Translations under genes and position numbers: made by a program
In this document: piece after piece, positions 7,551-17,300 of the stretch
Layout: each line of letters opens with the position of its first letter
Position numbering within the stretch: the stretch's first letter is position 1
Notes under the pieces: model-generated
Told to the model about the DNA's origin: nothing
Databases searched by the model: none
Seen by the model: the letters and a program-made list of their open reading frames with translations, nothing else
Assembly (NCBI RefSeq): GCF_004014805.1
Contig: NZ_ATDN01000045.1
Coordinates: 62,001-126,000, forward strand
DNA length: 64,000 nucleotides
Direction of reading: 5' to 3'
From: Mycolicibacterium elephantis DSM 44368
Lineage (GTDB): Bacteria > Actinomycetota > Actinomycetes > Mycobacteriales > Mycobacteriaceae

Positions 7551-9183
7551 CGCGGCGCGCCCACGTCACGGTCATTCCCGCCAACCCCGCCAGCAGCGCC
7601 GCGAGCCAGCCGAGGTGCGCGGCCAGCACCAACCCCCGGCCCGGCGCCTGCTGCTGGTCGCCGCCCACCCGGTAGAGCGTCAGGTCCTCGTCCCGATGGA
7701 CGACGGGCAAGTCCGATAAAGCCGGCGCAGAGCCGGATTCGACGACGACCCAGCCGACGCCGACCTGTGCCAACTCGTCGCGGGACGCGCCGCGCAGCAG
7801 CATGTCCTGCACGTGCCGGGCGCGTCGGCCCTCGCCGGGAACCGTCTGGCCGCCGATGTTCAGGTCCCCGGTCGACAACACGTCGGCGCGCACCCAGCGC
7901 GGCAGAGGGTCCAGCACCGGCGCCTCCCCGGCCCAGCCGAACTGTCGCATGCTGTCGACCGGCAGCACCGCGACCGGACGGGGGTCGGCGTTGATGATCG
8001 CCGCCACGGTCGCCCAGCCCGGCGGGTACTGCACCGCGACCACCTTGCCGCCGACACCCCACGCCAGGTCCGGCTGGGTGGCGATCAGCGCCGCGCAGCA
8101 CACCAACGCGGTCGCCGCGGCGGGCAGCCATCGTCGCAACGTACTCACCGCCGCCGCAGCGGCAAGCGCGTAGGCAGGCATCGCCAACGCCACCCACTTC
8201 TGCGCGTCACGCACCACTCCGAGGCCCGGCAGCGCACGGATCGTCGCCTCGACCACCGCCAACCCGGGCCCGGTCGCCATCAGCGCGGGCACCACGACCG
8301 CGACGGCGGCCAGCACCAGCAGCGGCACCGCGACCGGACGCCGGATCAGCACAGGAACGCCCAGCGCCACAACCAACAGCAGCACCGTCGTCGCCACCGC
8401 TGCGAAAACCGTTGTGCGCGAATCAGGTACGGCCTGAGCGTTCCAGATGCCGCCGAGCCCGGCGAGGCTGAGCAACGTACCCAGCCCCGGCTCGGCGCGC
8501 GCGGCGAACGCCGACGTCCCCGCGGCTTGCGACGAGGCCAACGAACCGGCCACCGCCGCCGCCACCAACCACGGCAGCGCGACCAGAGCCGCGATGCCCA
8601 CGCTGAGCGTCGCGCACAGCCAGCGCGGCCACCCCGCGCCGGGTGCGAACACGCACGCAAGCGCGACCGCCGCCGCCAGCAGCAGCCCGGTCGGCGTCAG
8701 CCCGGCCAGCGCGATCCAGAACAACAGCGCCCACACCGCGCCTCGGGACGGCGACGTGCGCAGCCGCAGCATCGTCGTCGCCACCCACGGCAGACAGCCG
8801 TAGCCCACGAGCAGGCTCCAGTGCCCCTGCAGAAGGCGTTCGGCGACATACGGGTTCCACACCGCCACCGTCACCGCAACGCACTGGCCGGCCGGTCCCG
8901 AGGCCAGCACGTGCGCCGCCAGCCGGGCCGCGCCCCAACCGGCGAGCCACAGCCCGGCGACCAACAACGCCTTGACGACCACGCCGCCGTCGAGCACCGC
9001 CGAGGTGATCGCGACAAAGAAGTCCTGCGGCAGCGCGCGGGGCGCCGCCTCGCCGAGGCCGAGCGCGAAATCCGACAGATAGGAGCGCGGCGTCGACACC
9101 GCGTCGCGCAGCAGCAGATAACCCGGCGCCAACAGCGGTGCGGTCAGCGCGATGGACAGCGCCAGCGCATATCCCGGGACCAT
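7534..9183 (-). CDS. Polytopic membrane protein (Rv0226c type)
   Basis: A 549-residue protein with about ten hydrophobic helices covering residues 1-380, a soluble C-terminal part (around 400-510) and a final helix close to the C-terminus. The topology recalls GT-C-type transferases or lipid-linked sugar handling proteins: a conserved loop follows helix 1 (LLRDAVSTPRSYLSDFALG), and NPYVAERLLQGHWSLL follows further on. I see no certain catalytic motif. It lies 32 bases downstream of the DUF3068 gene on the same strand, so the two probably form one transcript, as in M. tuberculosis Rv0227c-Rv0226c. A GT-C-like function is a guess from topology. Confidence 0.82.
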   Translation of the reverse strand: MVPGYALALSIALTAPLLAPGYLLLRDAVSTPRSYLSDFALGLGEAAPRALPQDFFVAITSAVLDGGVVVKALLVAGLWLAGWGAARLAAHVLASGPAGQCVAVTVAVWNPYVAERLLQGHWSLLVGYGCLPWVATTMLRLRTSPSRGAVWALLFWIALAGLTPTGLLLAAAVALACVFAPGAGWPRWLCATLSVGIAALVALPWLVAAAVAGSLASSQAAGTSAFAARAEPGLGTLLSLAGLGGIWNAQAVPDSRTTVFAAVATTVLLLVVALGVPVLIRRPVAVPLLVLAAVAVVVPALMATGPGLAVVEATIRALPGLGVVRDAQKWVALAMPAYALAAAAAVSTLRRWLPAAATALVCCAALIATQPDLAWGVGGKVVAVQYPPGWATVAAIINADPRPVAVLPVDSMRQFGWAGEAPVLDPLPRWVRADVLSTGDLNIGGQTVPGEGRRARHVQDMLLRGASRDELAQVGVGWVVVESGSAPALSDLPVVHRDEDLTLYRVGGDQQQAPGRGLVLAAHLGWLAALLAGLAGMTVTWARRVRPHR

Positions 9184-9215
9184 CAGCGCCCGCGCGGGCG
9201 CACCGAAACGCGGGG

Positions 9216-10418
9216 TCAGACCGGTCTGTCCGGAGGTAGGTCGGTCGGGCGGGGTGCGGGCAGCTTCTCGGTCTGGGCTTCGGCGCCGGGCACGGGTTCA
9301 CCGGAGGGGCCGCGCGTCCCGAAGAAGCGATCGGACTCGTCGAGACCTGGGTCGATCAGCACGGACTCGGCGCGCAGGCTGAACGATCCGAGCAGCGCGC
9401 CGCCGACCAGGAACACCAGCCCCATTGCGGTGAACGTGATCGGCAGGATGCGGCCCCACAGCGCCACCCGGTCGCGTTCGTCGCGCGCGCCGGCGACCTG
9501 GGATTCGACCGTCTCCTCGTTGAAGGTGACCTTGTAGTCCACGAACGTCACCTCGGGTTCGAGCGGTTCGCGCGCGTAGTACTGGTAGCCGTGCTCTTCG
9601 CGCTTGACGACGGTTCCCGACACCGGGTCCACCCAGAACGTGCGCTGGGCGGCGTAGAAGCGAGACATCGTGATCGATTCTTCGGGCTCGCCGGGCACCC
9701 CCCACATCGCCGCGGTGGCGGTGACCTCGGCATCGGCCTCGTCGTCGAACAGCGACGAGTACCGGACCGGCTCGACGAGCTTGCCGTTGGCGTCGTAGCC
9801 GACGTTCTGGCTGAAGCGGTAGGTGGTCAGGCCGTTGACGTCTTCCTCGCCGTCGTAGTTGGCGTCGAACGCCTTCTGTGCGATCGGGTCGAAGACGGGA
9901 TAGGTCTTCTTCTCGGTGCTGAACGGGAACCGGTAGGCCAGCCCCTCATGGGGCAGCGCGATGTTGGTCGGCGGCTGATCGTCTTCGATGGCGCGCGGCT
10001 TCTGCAGGGCGCCGCCGGGGTTGCTTTCGCTGGACACGGCCTCGGCGGTGTGCCGGTTGACGGTGACCGTGTCGACCATCGCCAGCAGCAGACCGGTGTC
10101 TTGCTGTTTGTCGGTGCGGCGCAGCGTGGTGCCGACCTGCAGGGTGACGACGTCGGCGTTGGACGGGGACTCCACCGTCATCTGCTGCTGTTGCACCATC
10201 GGCACGTCGCGGTCGACACGAAACGTCGGCTCGTTGAGGGAGGCCGGGTCGAATGCGGTTCCGGTACCGTCGCTGACTAGCGTGGCATCCAGATCCAACG
10301 GGATTTTCGCGATCTTGCCCTCGGTGTAGGTCGACAGCAACAGCGCGGCGATCAGCAGGGCAGCGCCGAGCCCCATGATCCCGCATGCCGCGATTCGCAG
10401 CGCCACTGCGCGGTTCAA
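9216..10418 (-). CDS. DUF3068 (PorA family) membrane protein, Rv0227c/MSMEG_0317 type
   Basis: A 400-residue protein with one N-terminal membrane helix (about residues 8-30), a large extracytoplasmic domain of around 290 residues, a second helix near 330-352 and an acidic/proline-rich tail. This is the DUF3068 layout. A member of this family (M. smegmatis MSMEG_0317 / corynebacterial NCgl2760) has been linked to lipomannan maturation and LAM synthesis. The start is a TTG at 10418 placed six bases after GGAGG, which decides it against an in-frame GTG four codons later. It precedes the polytopic gene at 7534 and diverges from the TmaT-type acyltransferase. Function here is inferred from the family and neighbours. 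Confidence 0.87.
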   Translation of the reverse strand: MNRAVALRIAACGIMGLGAALLIAALLLSTYTEGKIAKIPLDLDATLVSDGTGTAFDPASLNEPTFRVDRDVPMVQQQQMTVESPSNADVVTLQVGTTLRRTDKQQDTGLLLAMVDTVTVNRHTAEAVSSESNPGGALQKPRAIEDDQPPTNIALPHEGLAYRFPFSTEKKTYPVFDPIAQKAFDANYDGEEDVNGLTTYRFSQNVGYDANGKLVEPVRYSSLFDDEADAEVTATAAMWGVPGEPEESITMSRFYAAQRTFWVDPVSGTVVKREEHGYQYYAREPLEPEVTFVDYKVTFNEETVESQVAGARDERDRVALWGRILPITFTAMGLVFLVGGALLGSFSLRAESVLIDPGLDESDRFFGTRGPSGEPVPGAEAQTEKLPAPRPTDLPPDRPV

Positions 10419-10566
10419 ACCGTGCCTCCTTCACTGCGGCCACCCGCAAACCCGTTCGACATTAACAGCCCGGTTTAAGGTCGTCGCTTACTACGACCGC
10501 ATCCGATGGCCATCGAGCGACGCCCCATTTTCGACCATTTCCCGTCGACGCGGCACACTGGTCGCC

Positions 10567-11736
10567 GTGACGGAATCCTCCGGGGTCGGCGGAACGCGGA
10601 GCTTTCTGCCCGCGGTCGAGGGCATGAGAGCCTGCGCCGCAATGGGTGTGGTGGTCACCCACGTCGCCTTTCAGACCGGTCACACCGGCGGGGTCGCCGG
10701 GCGGTTGTTCGGCCGGTTCGACCTCGCGGTGGCGGTGTTCTTCGCGATCTCGGGATTTCTGCTCTGGCGTGGGCACGCCGCGGCGGCCCGCGGGCTGCGG
10801 CCGACCCCGCCGACCGGGCACTACCTGCGGTCGCGGGTGGTGCGCATCATGCCGGGCTATCTGGTGGCCGTGGCGGTCATCCTGCTGCTGCTACCCGACG
10901 CCAAGGCCGACCTCACGGTGTGGCTCGCGAACCTGACGCTGACCCAGATCTATGTGCCGTTGACGCTGACCGCCGGGCTCACCCAGATGTGGAGCCTGTC
11001 CGTGGAGATGGCCTTCTACCTGGTGCTGCCGCTGCTGGCGTTGACGGCCCGATGGGTGCCGGTGCGTGCCCGCATCCCTGTGATCGCGACGGCGGCGGTC
11101 GCCAGCCTGGCGTGGGGGTTGATCCCGTTCGACGCGCCGTACGGCGTCAACCCGCTGAACTGGCCGCCTGCCTTCTTCTCGTGGTTCGCCGCGGGCATGC
11201 TGCTGGCCGAGCTGACCGTGACCCCGATCGGATGGGCGCACCGGCTGGCGCGGCGCCGGGTGCTGATGGCCGTCGTCGCGGTGGCGGCCTTCCTGGTGGC
11301 GGCCTCCCCGGTCGCGGGCCCCGAGGGGCTCACGCCGGGCACCGTCGAGCAGTTCGTCGTGAAGACCGCGATGGGTGCGGTGGTGGCGGCGGCGTTGATG
11401 GCGCCGCTGGTGCTGGACCGGCCCGACACCCCGCATCGGCTGCTGGGCAGCGAACCGATGGTGACCCTGGGCCGCTGGTCCTACGGGCTGTTCATCTGGC
11501 ACCTGGCCGCGCTGGCGATGGTGTTTCCCGTCATCGGCGAGTTCGCGTTCAACGGGCACATGCCGGTGGTGCTGGCGCTGACGTTGGTGTTCGGCTTCGC
11601 GATCGCTGCGGTCAGCTATGCGCTCGTCGAGTCGCCGTGTCGAGAGGCGTTGCGACGCTGGGAATTCCGCCGCCAACGTCCGGTGCCGCCGCTGGATTCC
11701 TCGGTGGACAGCGTGCCGGAGCCTGTCGCTCGCTAG
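10567..11736 (+). CDS. tmaT: Acyltransferase 3 family membrane protein, probable trehalose mycolate acetyltransferase
   Basis: A 389-residue integral membrane acyltransferase with about ten helices. Acyltransferase-3 signatures are the early His in GVVVTHVAFQ, the AVFFAISGFLLWRG segment and WSLSVEMAFYLVLP. The corynebacterial orthologue next to the DUF3068 gene is TmaT, which acetylates trehalose monomycolate before MmpL-mediated export. Gene order and family support the same role here, but I cannot distinguish it from other acyltransferase-3 paralogues by motif alone. The GTG at 10567 is chosen because it precedes the first conserved segment (FLPAVEGMRACAAMG) by only 12 residues. A hairpin at 11744-11798 follows the stop. 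Confidence 0.8.
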   Translation: MTESSGVGGTRSFLPAVEGMRACAAMGVVVTHVAFQTGHTGGVAGRLFGRFDLAVAVFFAISGFLLWRGHAAAARGLRPTPPTGHYLRSRVVRIMPGYLVAVAVILLLLPDAKADLTVWLANLTLTQIYVPLTLTAGLTQMWSLSVEMAFYLVLPLLALTARWVPVRARIPVIATAAVASLAWGLIPFDAPYGVNPLNWPPAFFSWFAAGMLLAELTVTPIGWAHRLARRRVLMAVVAVAAFLVAASPVAGPEGLTPGTVEQFVVKTAMGAVVAAALMAPLVLDRPDTPHRLLGSEPMVTLGRWSYGLFIWHLAALAMVFPVIGEFAFNGHMPVVLALTLVFGFAIAAVSYALVESPCREALRRWEFRRQRPVPPLDSSVDSVPEPVAR

Positions 11737-11743
11737 GCCTGCA

Positions 11744-11798
11744 GCACTAAGGGGTTGATCGCACGCGCCTGATGCGAGTAATCAACCCGTTAAGCGTG
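11744..11798. terminator. Bidirectional terminator-like hairpin
   Basis: An imperfect inverted repeat with core arms GGGTTGAT/ATCAACCC and outer GCAC/GTGC, filling the gap between the convergent tmaT gene (ends 11736) and the CoA ligase (ends 11816). Confidence 0.6.
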
Positions 11799-11815
11799 CC
11801 CCGGCCGATCGCGCG

Positions 11816-13288
11816 TTAGCCGGCCTGCATCGCGCGTCGCTTGATGACCTCGTCGCGCACCGCGGAGCGGCGGGCCTTGCCGGCGTCGTCGCGCAGCGGG
11901 AAATCGGTGAACTCGACGCTGCGGGGCAGCTTGTAGCGCTCGATGCGCGCGCGAAGGAACTCGATGACGTCGGCTTCGTCGAGCCCGTCGGCATGGACGA
12001 TCGCGTGCGGTACCTGCCCGAGGTCGCCGGTGTCGTCGGGAACCCCGACCACCAAGCAGGACAACACCTTCGGGTGGGCGGACAACGCCGACTCGATCTC
12101 CGCGGGGTAGACGTTGCGGCCGCCGACGGTGAACATGTCGACGCGACGGTCGTTGAGGTACAGAAACCCGTCTTCGTCGAAGTAGCCGAGGTCGCCGAGC
12201 GAGTCCCAGCCGTCACGGCTCTTCGCCGTCGCGCCGATGTAGCGGTAGGTCGGCGCGCTGCCGGGGGAGGGGCGCATGTAGATCTCGCCGACCGCTCCCG
12301 GCGGGCACTCGTTACCCTCGTCGTCGAGCACCTTCATCTCGCCGGCGACGACGACGCCGACCGACCCGCGGTGCGCCAGCCACTGCTCTCCGGAGATGAA
12401 CGTCAACGCTTGAAGTTCGGTGCCGCCGTAGAGCTCCCAGAGCACCTCGGGTCCAAGCAGGTCGATCCACGCCTGCTTGACCGCCGGCGGGCACGGCGCA
12501 CCCACATGCCAGAACCGCCGGATCGACGACAGTTCGTAGGCGTCGGGATCGGCCCGGTACACCGGCAACAGGCGCTGCATGATCGTCGGCACCGTCGCCA
12601 GATACGTCACGCGGTACTCGGTGACCAACCGGAGGAACTCGTGCGGCTCAAATCGCGGCATCAACACCAGGTGGTGTCCCTGCACGAGACCGATCGCCAA
12701 CGTGGTGAACCCCGTGTTGTGGCTCAACGGCACCGAGAACAGGTTGACGTCCCCCTCCTGCGAGCCGAGCGCATAGCCCGCCAGCGCCGGAAAGCGGCTG
12801 TCACCGCCTGCCTCGATCAACTTCGGCCGGCCGGTGCTGCCGCCGGACGCCATGGCCTTCAGCACCGGCGACACCGCCTCGGGCAGTGGCGCGTCCGAGG
12901 GCGGCGGGTCCGGGGTGAAATCCGCAGGCACACTGGGTATCTTCCCGCTCGGGTCGGCACGGCCGACGATCAGCGCCCGCGGCCGCAGGTCGAGCAGCCC
13001 GGTCAACTCGGCGTCGGGCAGCTGCGGGGACAATGGTTGCGGGATCGCGCCGAGCTTCCACGTCGCCAACACCGCCTCGACCCACTCGATCGAGTTGGGC
13101 AGCACGACGGTCACGTAATCGCCTTGGCGCACACCGAGTTCGGCGTACGCCCGGGCCAGCCGGTTGGTCGACAGGTCCAGCTCTCGGCGGGTGAGCGTGC
13201 GGTCTTGGCAGGTGACCGCCGGGGCGTCGGGCGCCTGTTGGGCCAACAGCGACGCCTGGGTGCTGATCGGTGGAATCTGGGCTGTCAT
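11816..13288 (-). CDS. Class I adenylate-forming acyl-CoA ligase (FadD-like)
   Basis: A 490-residue AMP-binding enzyme expected to convert a carboxylic acid, ATP and CoA to an acyl-CoA. Motifs: phosphate-binding MASGGSTGRPKLIE (about residue 144), LGDLGYFDEDGFLYLNDRRVD with the hinge, NVYPAEIE, and a C-terminal GKARR carrying the candidate catalytic Lys. It is shorter than most FadD proteins. The start ATG at 13288 is separated by one base from the upstream phosphotriesterase stop, indicating translational coupling. No counterpart exists between Rv0228 and Rv0230c in M. tuberculosis as I recall it, where a PIN-domain gene is found. The substrate is unknown; aromatic or sterol-type acids are possible for short members. 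Confidence 0.87.
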   Translation of the reverse strand: MTAQIPPISTQASLLAQQAPDAPAVTCQDRTLTRRELDLSTNRLARAYAELGVRQGDYVTVVLPNSIEWVEAVLATWKLGAIPQPLSPQLPDAELTGLLDLRPRALIVGRADPSGKIPSVPADFTPDPPPSDAPLPEAVSPVLKAMASGGSTGRPKLIEAGGDSRFPALAGYALGSQEGDVNLFSVPLSHNTGFTTLAIGLVQGHHLVLMPRFEPHEFLRLVTEYRVTYLATVPTIMQRLLPVYRADPDAYELSSIRRFWHVGAPCPPAVKQAWIDLLGPEVLWELYGGTELQALTFISGEQWLAHRGSVGVVVAGEMKVLDDEGNECPPGAVGEIYMRPSPGSAPTYRYIGATAKSRDGWDSLGDLGYFDEDGFLYLNDRRVDMFTVGGRNVYPAEIESALSAHPKVLSCLVVGVPDDTGDLGQVPHAIVHADGLDEADVIEFLRARIERYKLPRSVEFTDFPLRDDAGKARRSAVRDEVIKRRAMQAG

Positions 13289-13289
13289 G

Positions 13290-14267
13290 TCAGTAGTCGC
13301 CGGTGGCCTCGAAGATCCGCCGCGGGTTGTCGACGAGCATCGTGGTGAGTTGTTCGTCGGTGACACCACGCTGTTTCAGCGCAGGGATGACGTCGTGGTG
13401 GATGTGCAGGTAGTGCCAGTTCGGCATGACAGCGGGCACAACCTCTTCCGGCAACCAGTCGATGAAGCAGGACGCGTCGTGGGAGAGCACCATCTTGTCG
13501 GCGTGGCCGCGCTCGCACATCTGGGCGACCGTGTTCACCCGGTCCTCGAACGGCAGGAACACGTCGACGCCGAACCGGTCCATGCCGATGTAGGAGCCGT
13601 TGCCGATCAGCTCCTCCAGGTAGCTCAGGTCGGTGGTGTCGCCGGAATGACCGATGACGACGCGCGACAGGTCGACGCCCTCCTCGGCGAAGATGCGCTG
13701 CTGCTCGAGGCCGCGCCGGGTGGCGGCGTGGGTGTGCGTCGAGATCGGCGCCCCGGTCTGGCGGTGCGCCTTGGCCACCGCGCGCAGCACTCGTTCGACC
13801 CCCGGCGTCACGCCGGGCTCGTCGGTGGCGCACTTGAGGATCGCCGCCTTGACGCCGGTGTCGGCGATGCCGACCTCAATGTCGCGGACGAACATCTCGA
13901 CCATCGGCTCGACGTCTCCCAGCAGCCCCCCGGGCTCGGTGAAGTGGAAATACATCGGGACGTCGTTGTAGGTGTACACGCCGGTCGCGACGACGATGTT
14001 GACCTCGGTGGCGGCGGCGATGCGCGCGATGCGCGGGATGTAGCGACCCATCCCGATCACGGTGAGGTCGACGATGCTGTCCACACCGTTGGCTTTCAGC
14101 TCGTTGAGCCGGGCGATCGCGTCGGCTTCGCGCTTGGCCTCGTCGCCCCATACCTCCGGATAGTTGGCGGTGATGTCCGGGGACAGGACGAAGACATGCT
14201 CGTGCATGAGCGTCACACCGAGATCGGTGGTCTCGATGGCTCCCTTGACTGTGTTGACCTGAGGCAC
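13290..14267 (-). CDS. php: Phosphotriesterase-family metal-dependent hydrolase (PHP)
   Basis: A 325-residue TIM-barrel amidohydrolase. Visible metal ligands are HEHVF near the N-terminus, the Lys in AAILKCATDEPG (the position carbamylated in the family), histidines in STHTHAATR and VIGHSGDTTDL, and the Asp in LSHDASCF. M. tuberculosis Rv0230c (326 residues) is the positional equivalent. Family members hydrolyse lactones or phosphotriesters; the natural substrate is unsettled. I chose the GTG at 14267, which gives VPQVNTVKGAIE as the N-terminus as in orthologues, over an ATG ten codons earlier. It is coupled to the CoA-ligase gene downstream. Confidence 0.87.
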   Translation of the reverse strand: MPQVNTVKGAIETTDLGVTLMHEHVFVLSPDITANYPEVWGDEAKREADAIARLNELKANGVDSIVDLTVIGMGRYIPRIARIAAATEVNIVVATGVYTYNDVPMYFHFTEPGGLLGDVEPMVEMFVRDIEVGIADTGVKAAILKCATDEPGVTPGVERVLRAVAKAHRQTGAPISTHTHAATRRGLEQQRIFAEEGVDLSRVVIGHSGDTTDLSYLEELIGNGSYIGMDRFGVDVFLPFEDRVNTVAQMCERGHADKMVLSHDASCFIDWLPEEVVPAVMPNWHYLHIHHDVIPALKQRGVTDEQLTTMLVDNPRRIFEATGDY

Positions 14268-14302
14268 CCAGCCGATGCTAGGACGTTTTCCTGCCAATTC
14301 CT

Positions 14303-14363
14303 GCCGAACGTTCCTTACCGCTCGAAAATCGGCGGCGATTTCGAGCGGTAAGGAACGTTCGGC
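14303..14363. terminator. Long palindromic hairpin at the 3' end of aftD
   Basis: A 29-base arm (14303-14331) and a 28-base arm (14336-14363) pair along their full length except for one bulged base, with a 4-base loop. The aftD stop codon (14315-14317) lies inside the distal arm, so the last codons of aftD (C-terminal VPYRSKSPPIFER) are read from the palindrome itself. It probably acts as the aftD terminator. The unusual length and overlap with coding sequence suggest it may have been acquired as a unit. Confidence 0.65.
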
Positions 14364-17300
14364 GCCGCCTCGGGTGCACCCTCGGGTGCAGTCACGTGCG
14401 GGCCGACGGCCGACGCCGCGACCATCGCCAGCGAGATCAGGGCGAGGAACTGCACTCCCGCCGAGTGGCCGACATATCCGTCGACCGAGCGCCAGGGGTT
14501 CTGGCTGAGCACCGCGCCCGCCAGGATCAGCCCACCGGCGGCGCCCCCGACGGTGACGGCGTCGCAGAGCTTTTCACGGTTATCCAGCAGATGTCGCAAC
14601 AGCAGCGCCGCGCCGACCATCACCGCGCCGGCCACCCCGGACACCAGCACGCCGACGCCCAGCACGGCGACGGATACGGCCACTCGGCCGGGCCGCCGCA
14701 CCCGCGGCGGTTCATCGTGTGCCGGGCGCCTGCGCGCGGGCAGGAAGGCAAGCAGCGCGAGCACGGGTAGTAACGCCAGGCCGCCGATCAGGCCGGCGCG
14801 GTAGAAGGTGTTGGAGCCGAACGTGAGCGTGACGGCGCCCGCGGTGTCCGCAGGCAGTACCCAGCCCTGTTGCCAGCCGTTGACGGTGACCGGCGTCAGC
14901 ACCGCTCCGTCGGCGCTCCGCGCGGTCCAGCCCGGGTTGACGCTCTCGGGCACCACAAGCACCCGCGAGTGCGGCGCCGACGTCACGGTCACTTCGCGGT
15001 GATCGGCGCTCCACGTGCCGGTCTGCGCGGGTACCGCGTCGGCCGGACGCACCGCGGGGGCCAGCGGCCCGGCCAGCTGCACGCCGTCGACGACGAACGC
15101 CTCACCCGGGCTGATCACCAGCTCCTGCTGGCCCGCGGGCAGCTCGATGGGCGCGTCCTGGCATGGGCGGGCGGCCACCGGTTCGCCGTCGAGCAGTGCA
15201 CCGACCGTCGTAGTGGCCGAGGTTTGCACGAACTGCCCGGCAACACCGATGATCGGTCCACTGCCACAAGGTAATTCGATGGTGCGCAGCCGGTTGCGGG
15301 CGGCGTCGGCCGCCGCGATGGGGGCGCCGTCGGCGTCGAGCGCGACGACCTCGGCCAGGCCGGGAGGCTTGAGCTGATCGAATCCGAGCGCGGTGCGGTC
15401 GATGATGTCGTCCCAGTCCAGGATCGACAGCGTGACGGTATCGGTGACGCGGGGCGTGAGCTCGAGGGTCTGCGTGCCGGCGTCCCCGGCCAGCCGCCGC
15501 ACCTGCGGTCCGTCCCCGAGGTCGACCGCGACCAGCGTCGGGTTGGCGGGCAACACGGAGGAACTCGGTGTGACCTCGAGCGCCGACACCTCGCCGGGAC
15601 GCGGCAGCTTCAGCGTCAACGTGGGCGGCGTCTTGTGCTGCACCACCGATTGCGGTGCGGTCCAGGCGGTTTCGGAGTCGCCGTCGGTGGCGGCGTAGGC
15701 CGACCCGAGCACGTCGAGCACGTCGGCGTCACCCATCGCCCGGATGCTGCCGGGCGCGCTGATCAAGTCGGCGAGGTTCGGGCCTTGCCGGGCGCGCACC
15801 CACACCGTCGGCGTCACCGAGATCGGTTCGGGCACAGTCAGTGTCCTACTCAGGCTCACCGGCTCTTCCGGGGCCAGCGACATGCTCGCCGCGCACCGCA
15901 CACCGTTCGGGCTCTGCGCGCAGCCCGGCCTGCCCAACAGCTCGGCACCCAGATCCCACTGGGCCACAGTCGAACCCGTGGGCGGCCCGGGTACGTCGAC
16001 GGTACGCCGCAGGTTGATGGGATGGGCGAAACCGTTGGCGTCGTACTGGGTGACTGCGAAGTCGGTGATCCCGAACTGCACGCCGGGGGACCCGTCCTCG
16101 GTGCCCACCGCGGTGATCCGCACCCACGGCGACTCCCCGTAGGGCAGCGCCGCGGTGAGCAACTTGCCGGGTTCCTCGACCCGCAGGGTGCTGGTGCCGT
16201 TGACGGTGGACACCTCGATACGGTCGATCTGGGCGCCGACGGCCGTGGCGCTCGGCGTGATCGTGATGGTGGCGTTGGTGACCGGGTGGTCGAAATCGAC
16301 CTGCAGCCACTGGCCGATCGCCGACTGCAGCGCGTTGGACACCCAGGCCGTCGACGAGTCGGCGTCGATCGCGGAGGCGGGCCCGGTCGCCGGTGCGACG
16401 TGGGGCAGCGCGGTGGAATCGGCGGCCGAGCTCGACACCGAGATCCGCCCACCGGTCCACTGGCCGTAGATGACGTCGGCGCCGGGAACGGGATAGTCGA
16501 TCACGCGGTTGAAGGTGCGTCGCGGATCGTCGCGGGTGCGGATCGCCGAGGAATGGTCGTCGACGCGGCCGTAGTCGATCTCGCGGGCCAGCGGGGTGTC
16601 GGTGACCGTGACGACCGGGACGGGTAAGCCGGCGCGTTCGGCGTCGGCGGTCAGCAGCATCGGGCCCAGCGGCGGTTGGCCGAGAAGCCGGCGGCGTTCG
16701 TCGAGGCGCAACAACGCCTCCGGGGCGCCGTTCACCCGGGCCATCGCGTCGGTGTCGACCAGGTAGGGCACGACGGGCATGGCGGCGTCGACACGGTAGA
16801 TCTCCACGGCCGGATAGCGGGGGCGCAGCCCGCTGTCGGTGACGAACCCGGCCAGCATGCCCGGGCCCACCGGATCGCCGAACTGCGCGACCTTCGTCAG
16901 GCCCGGTGAACCCTCGACGGCGCGGTGCACCAACACCGGGCGCGCCGACCGAGACGTCTCCGGGTCCAGGTCGTTGCGCACCACCACATACGAAATCCCT
17001 TGCCGGGCAAGAGTATCAGCGAGCCCGGCAGATGGGCGTCCTGCGGCGAAGAGGCGCTGCACGGAATCGAGCGCGCGGATGGTCTGCGGCGGGGTCAGCG
17101 GTATCGAGTCGCGCACCCCCCACGGGCTCTCGCCGAGGACCTGCAGCGGTTCGTCGTGGCTGTTGCCCCACACCTGGGTGGCGAACGGGGCGCCGGGGGC
17201 CACCAGCACCCGGCCCTCGGTGTTGTGTTCGTCGAGCCACGCGGCGGTCTCGTGCCAGTACGACGGGATCGCGTCGAAGGCCCCCGGCGGGGCCAGTCGC

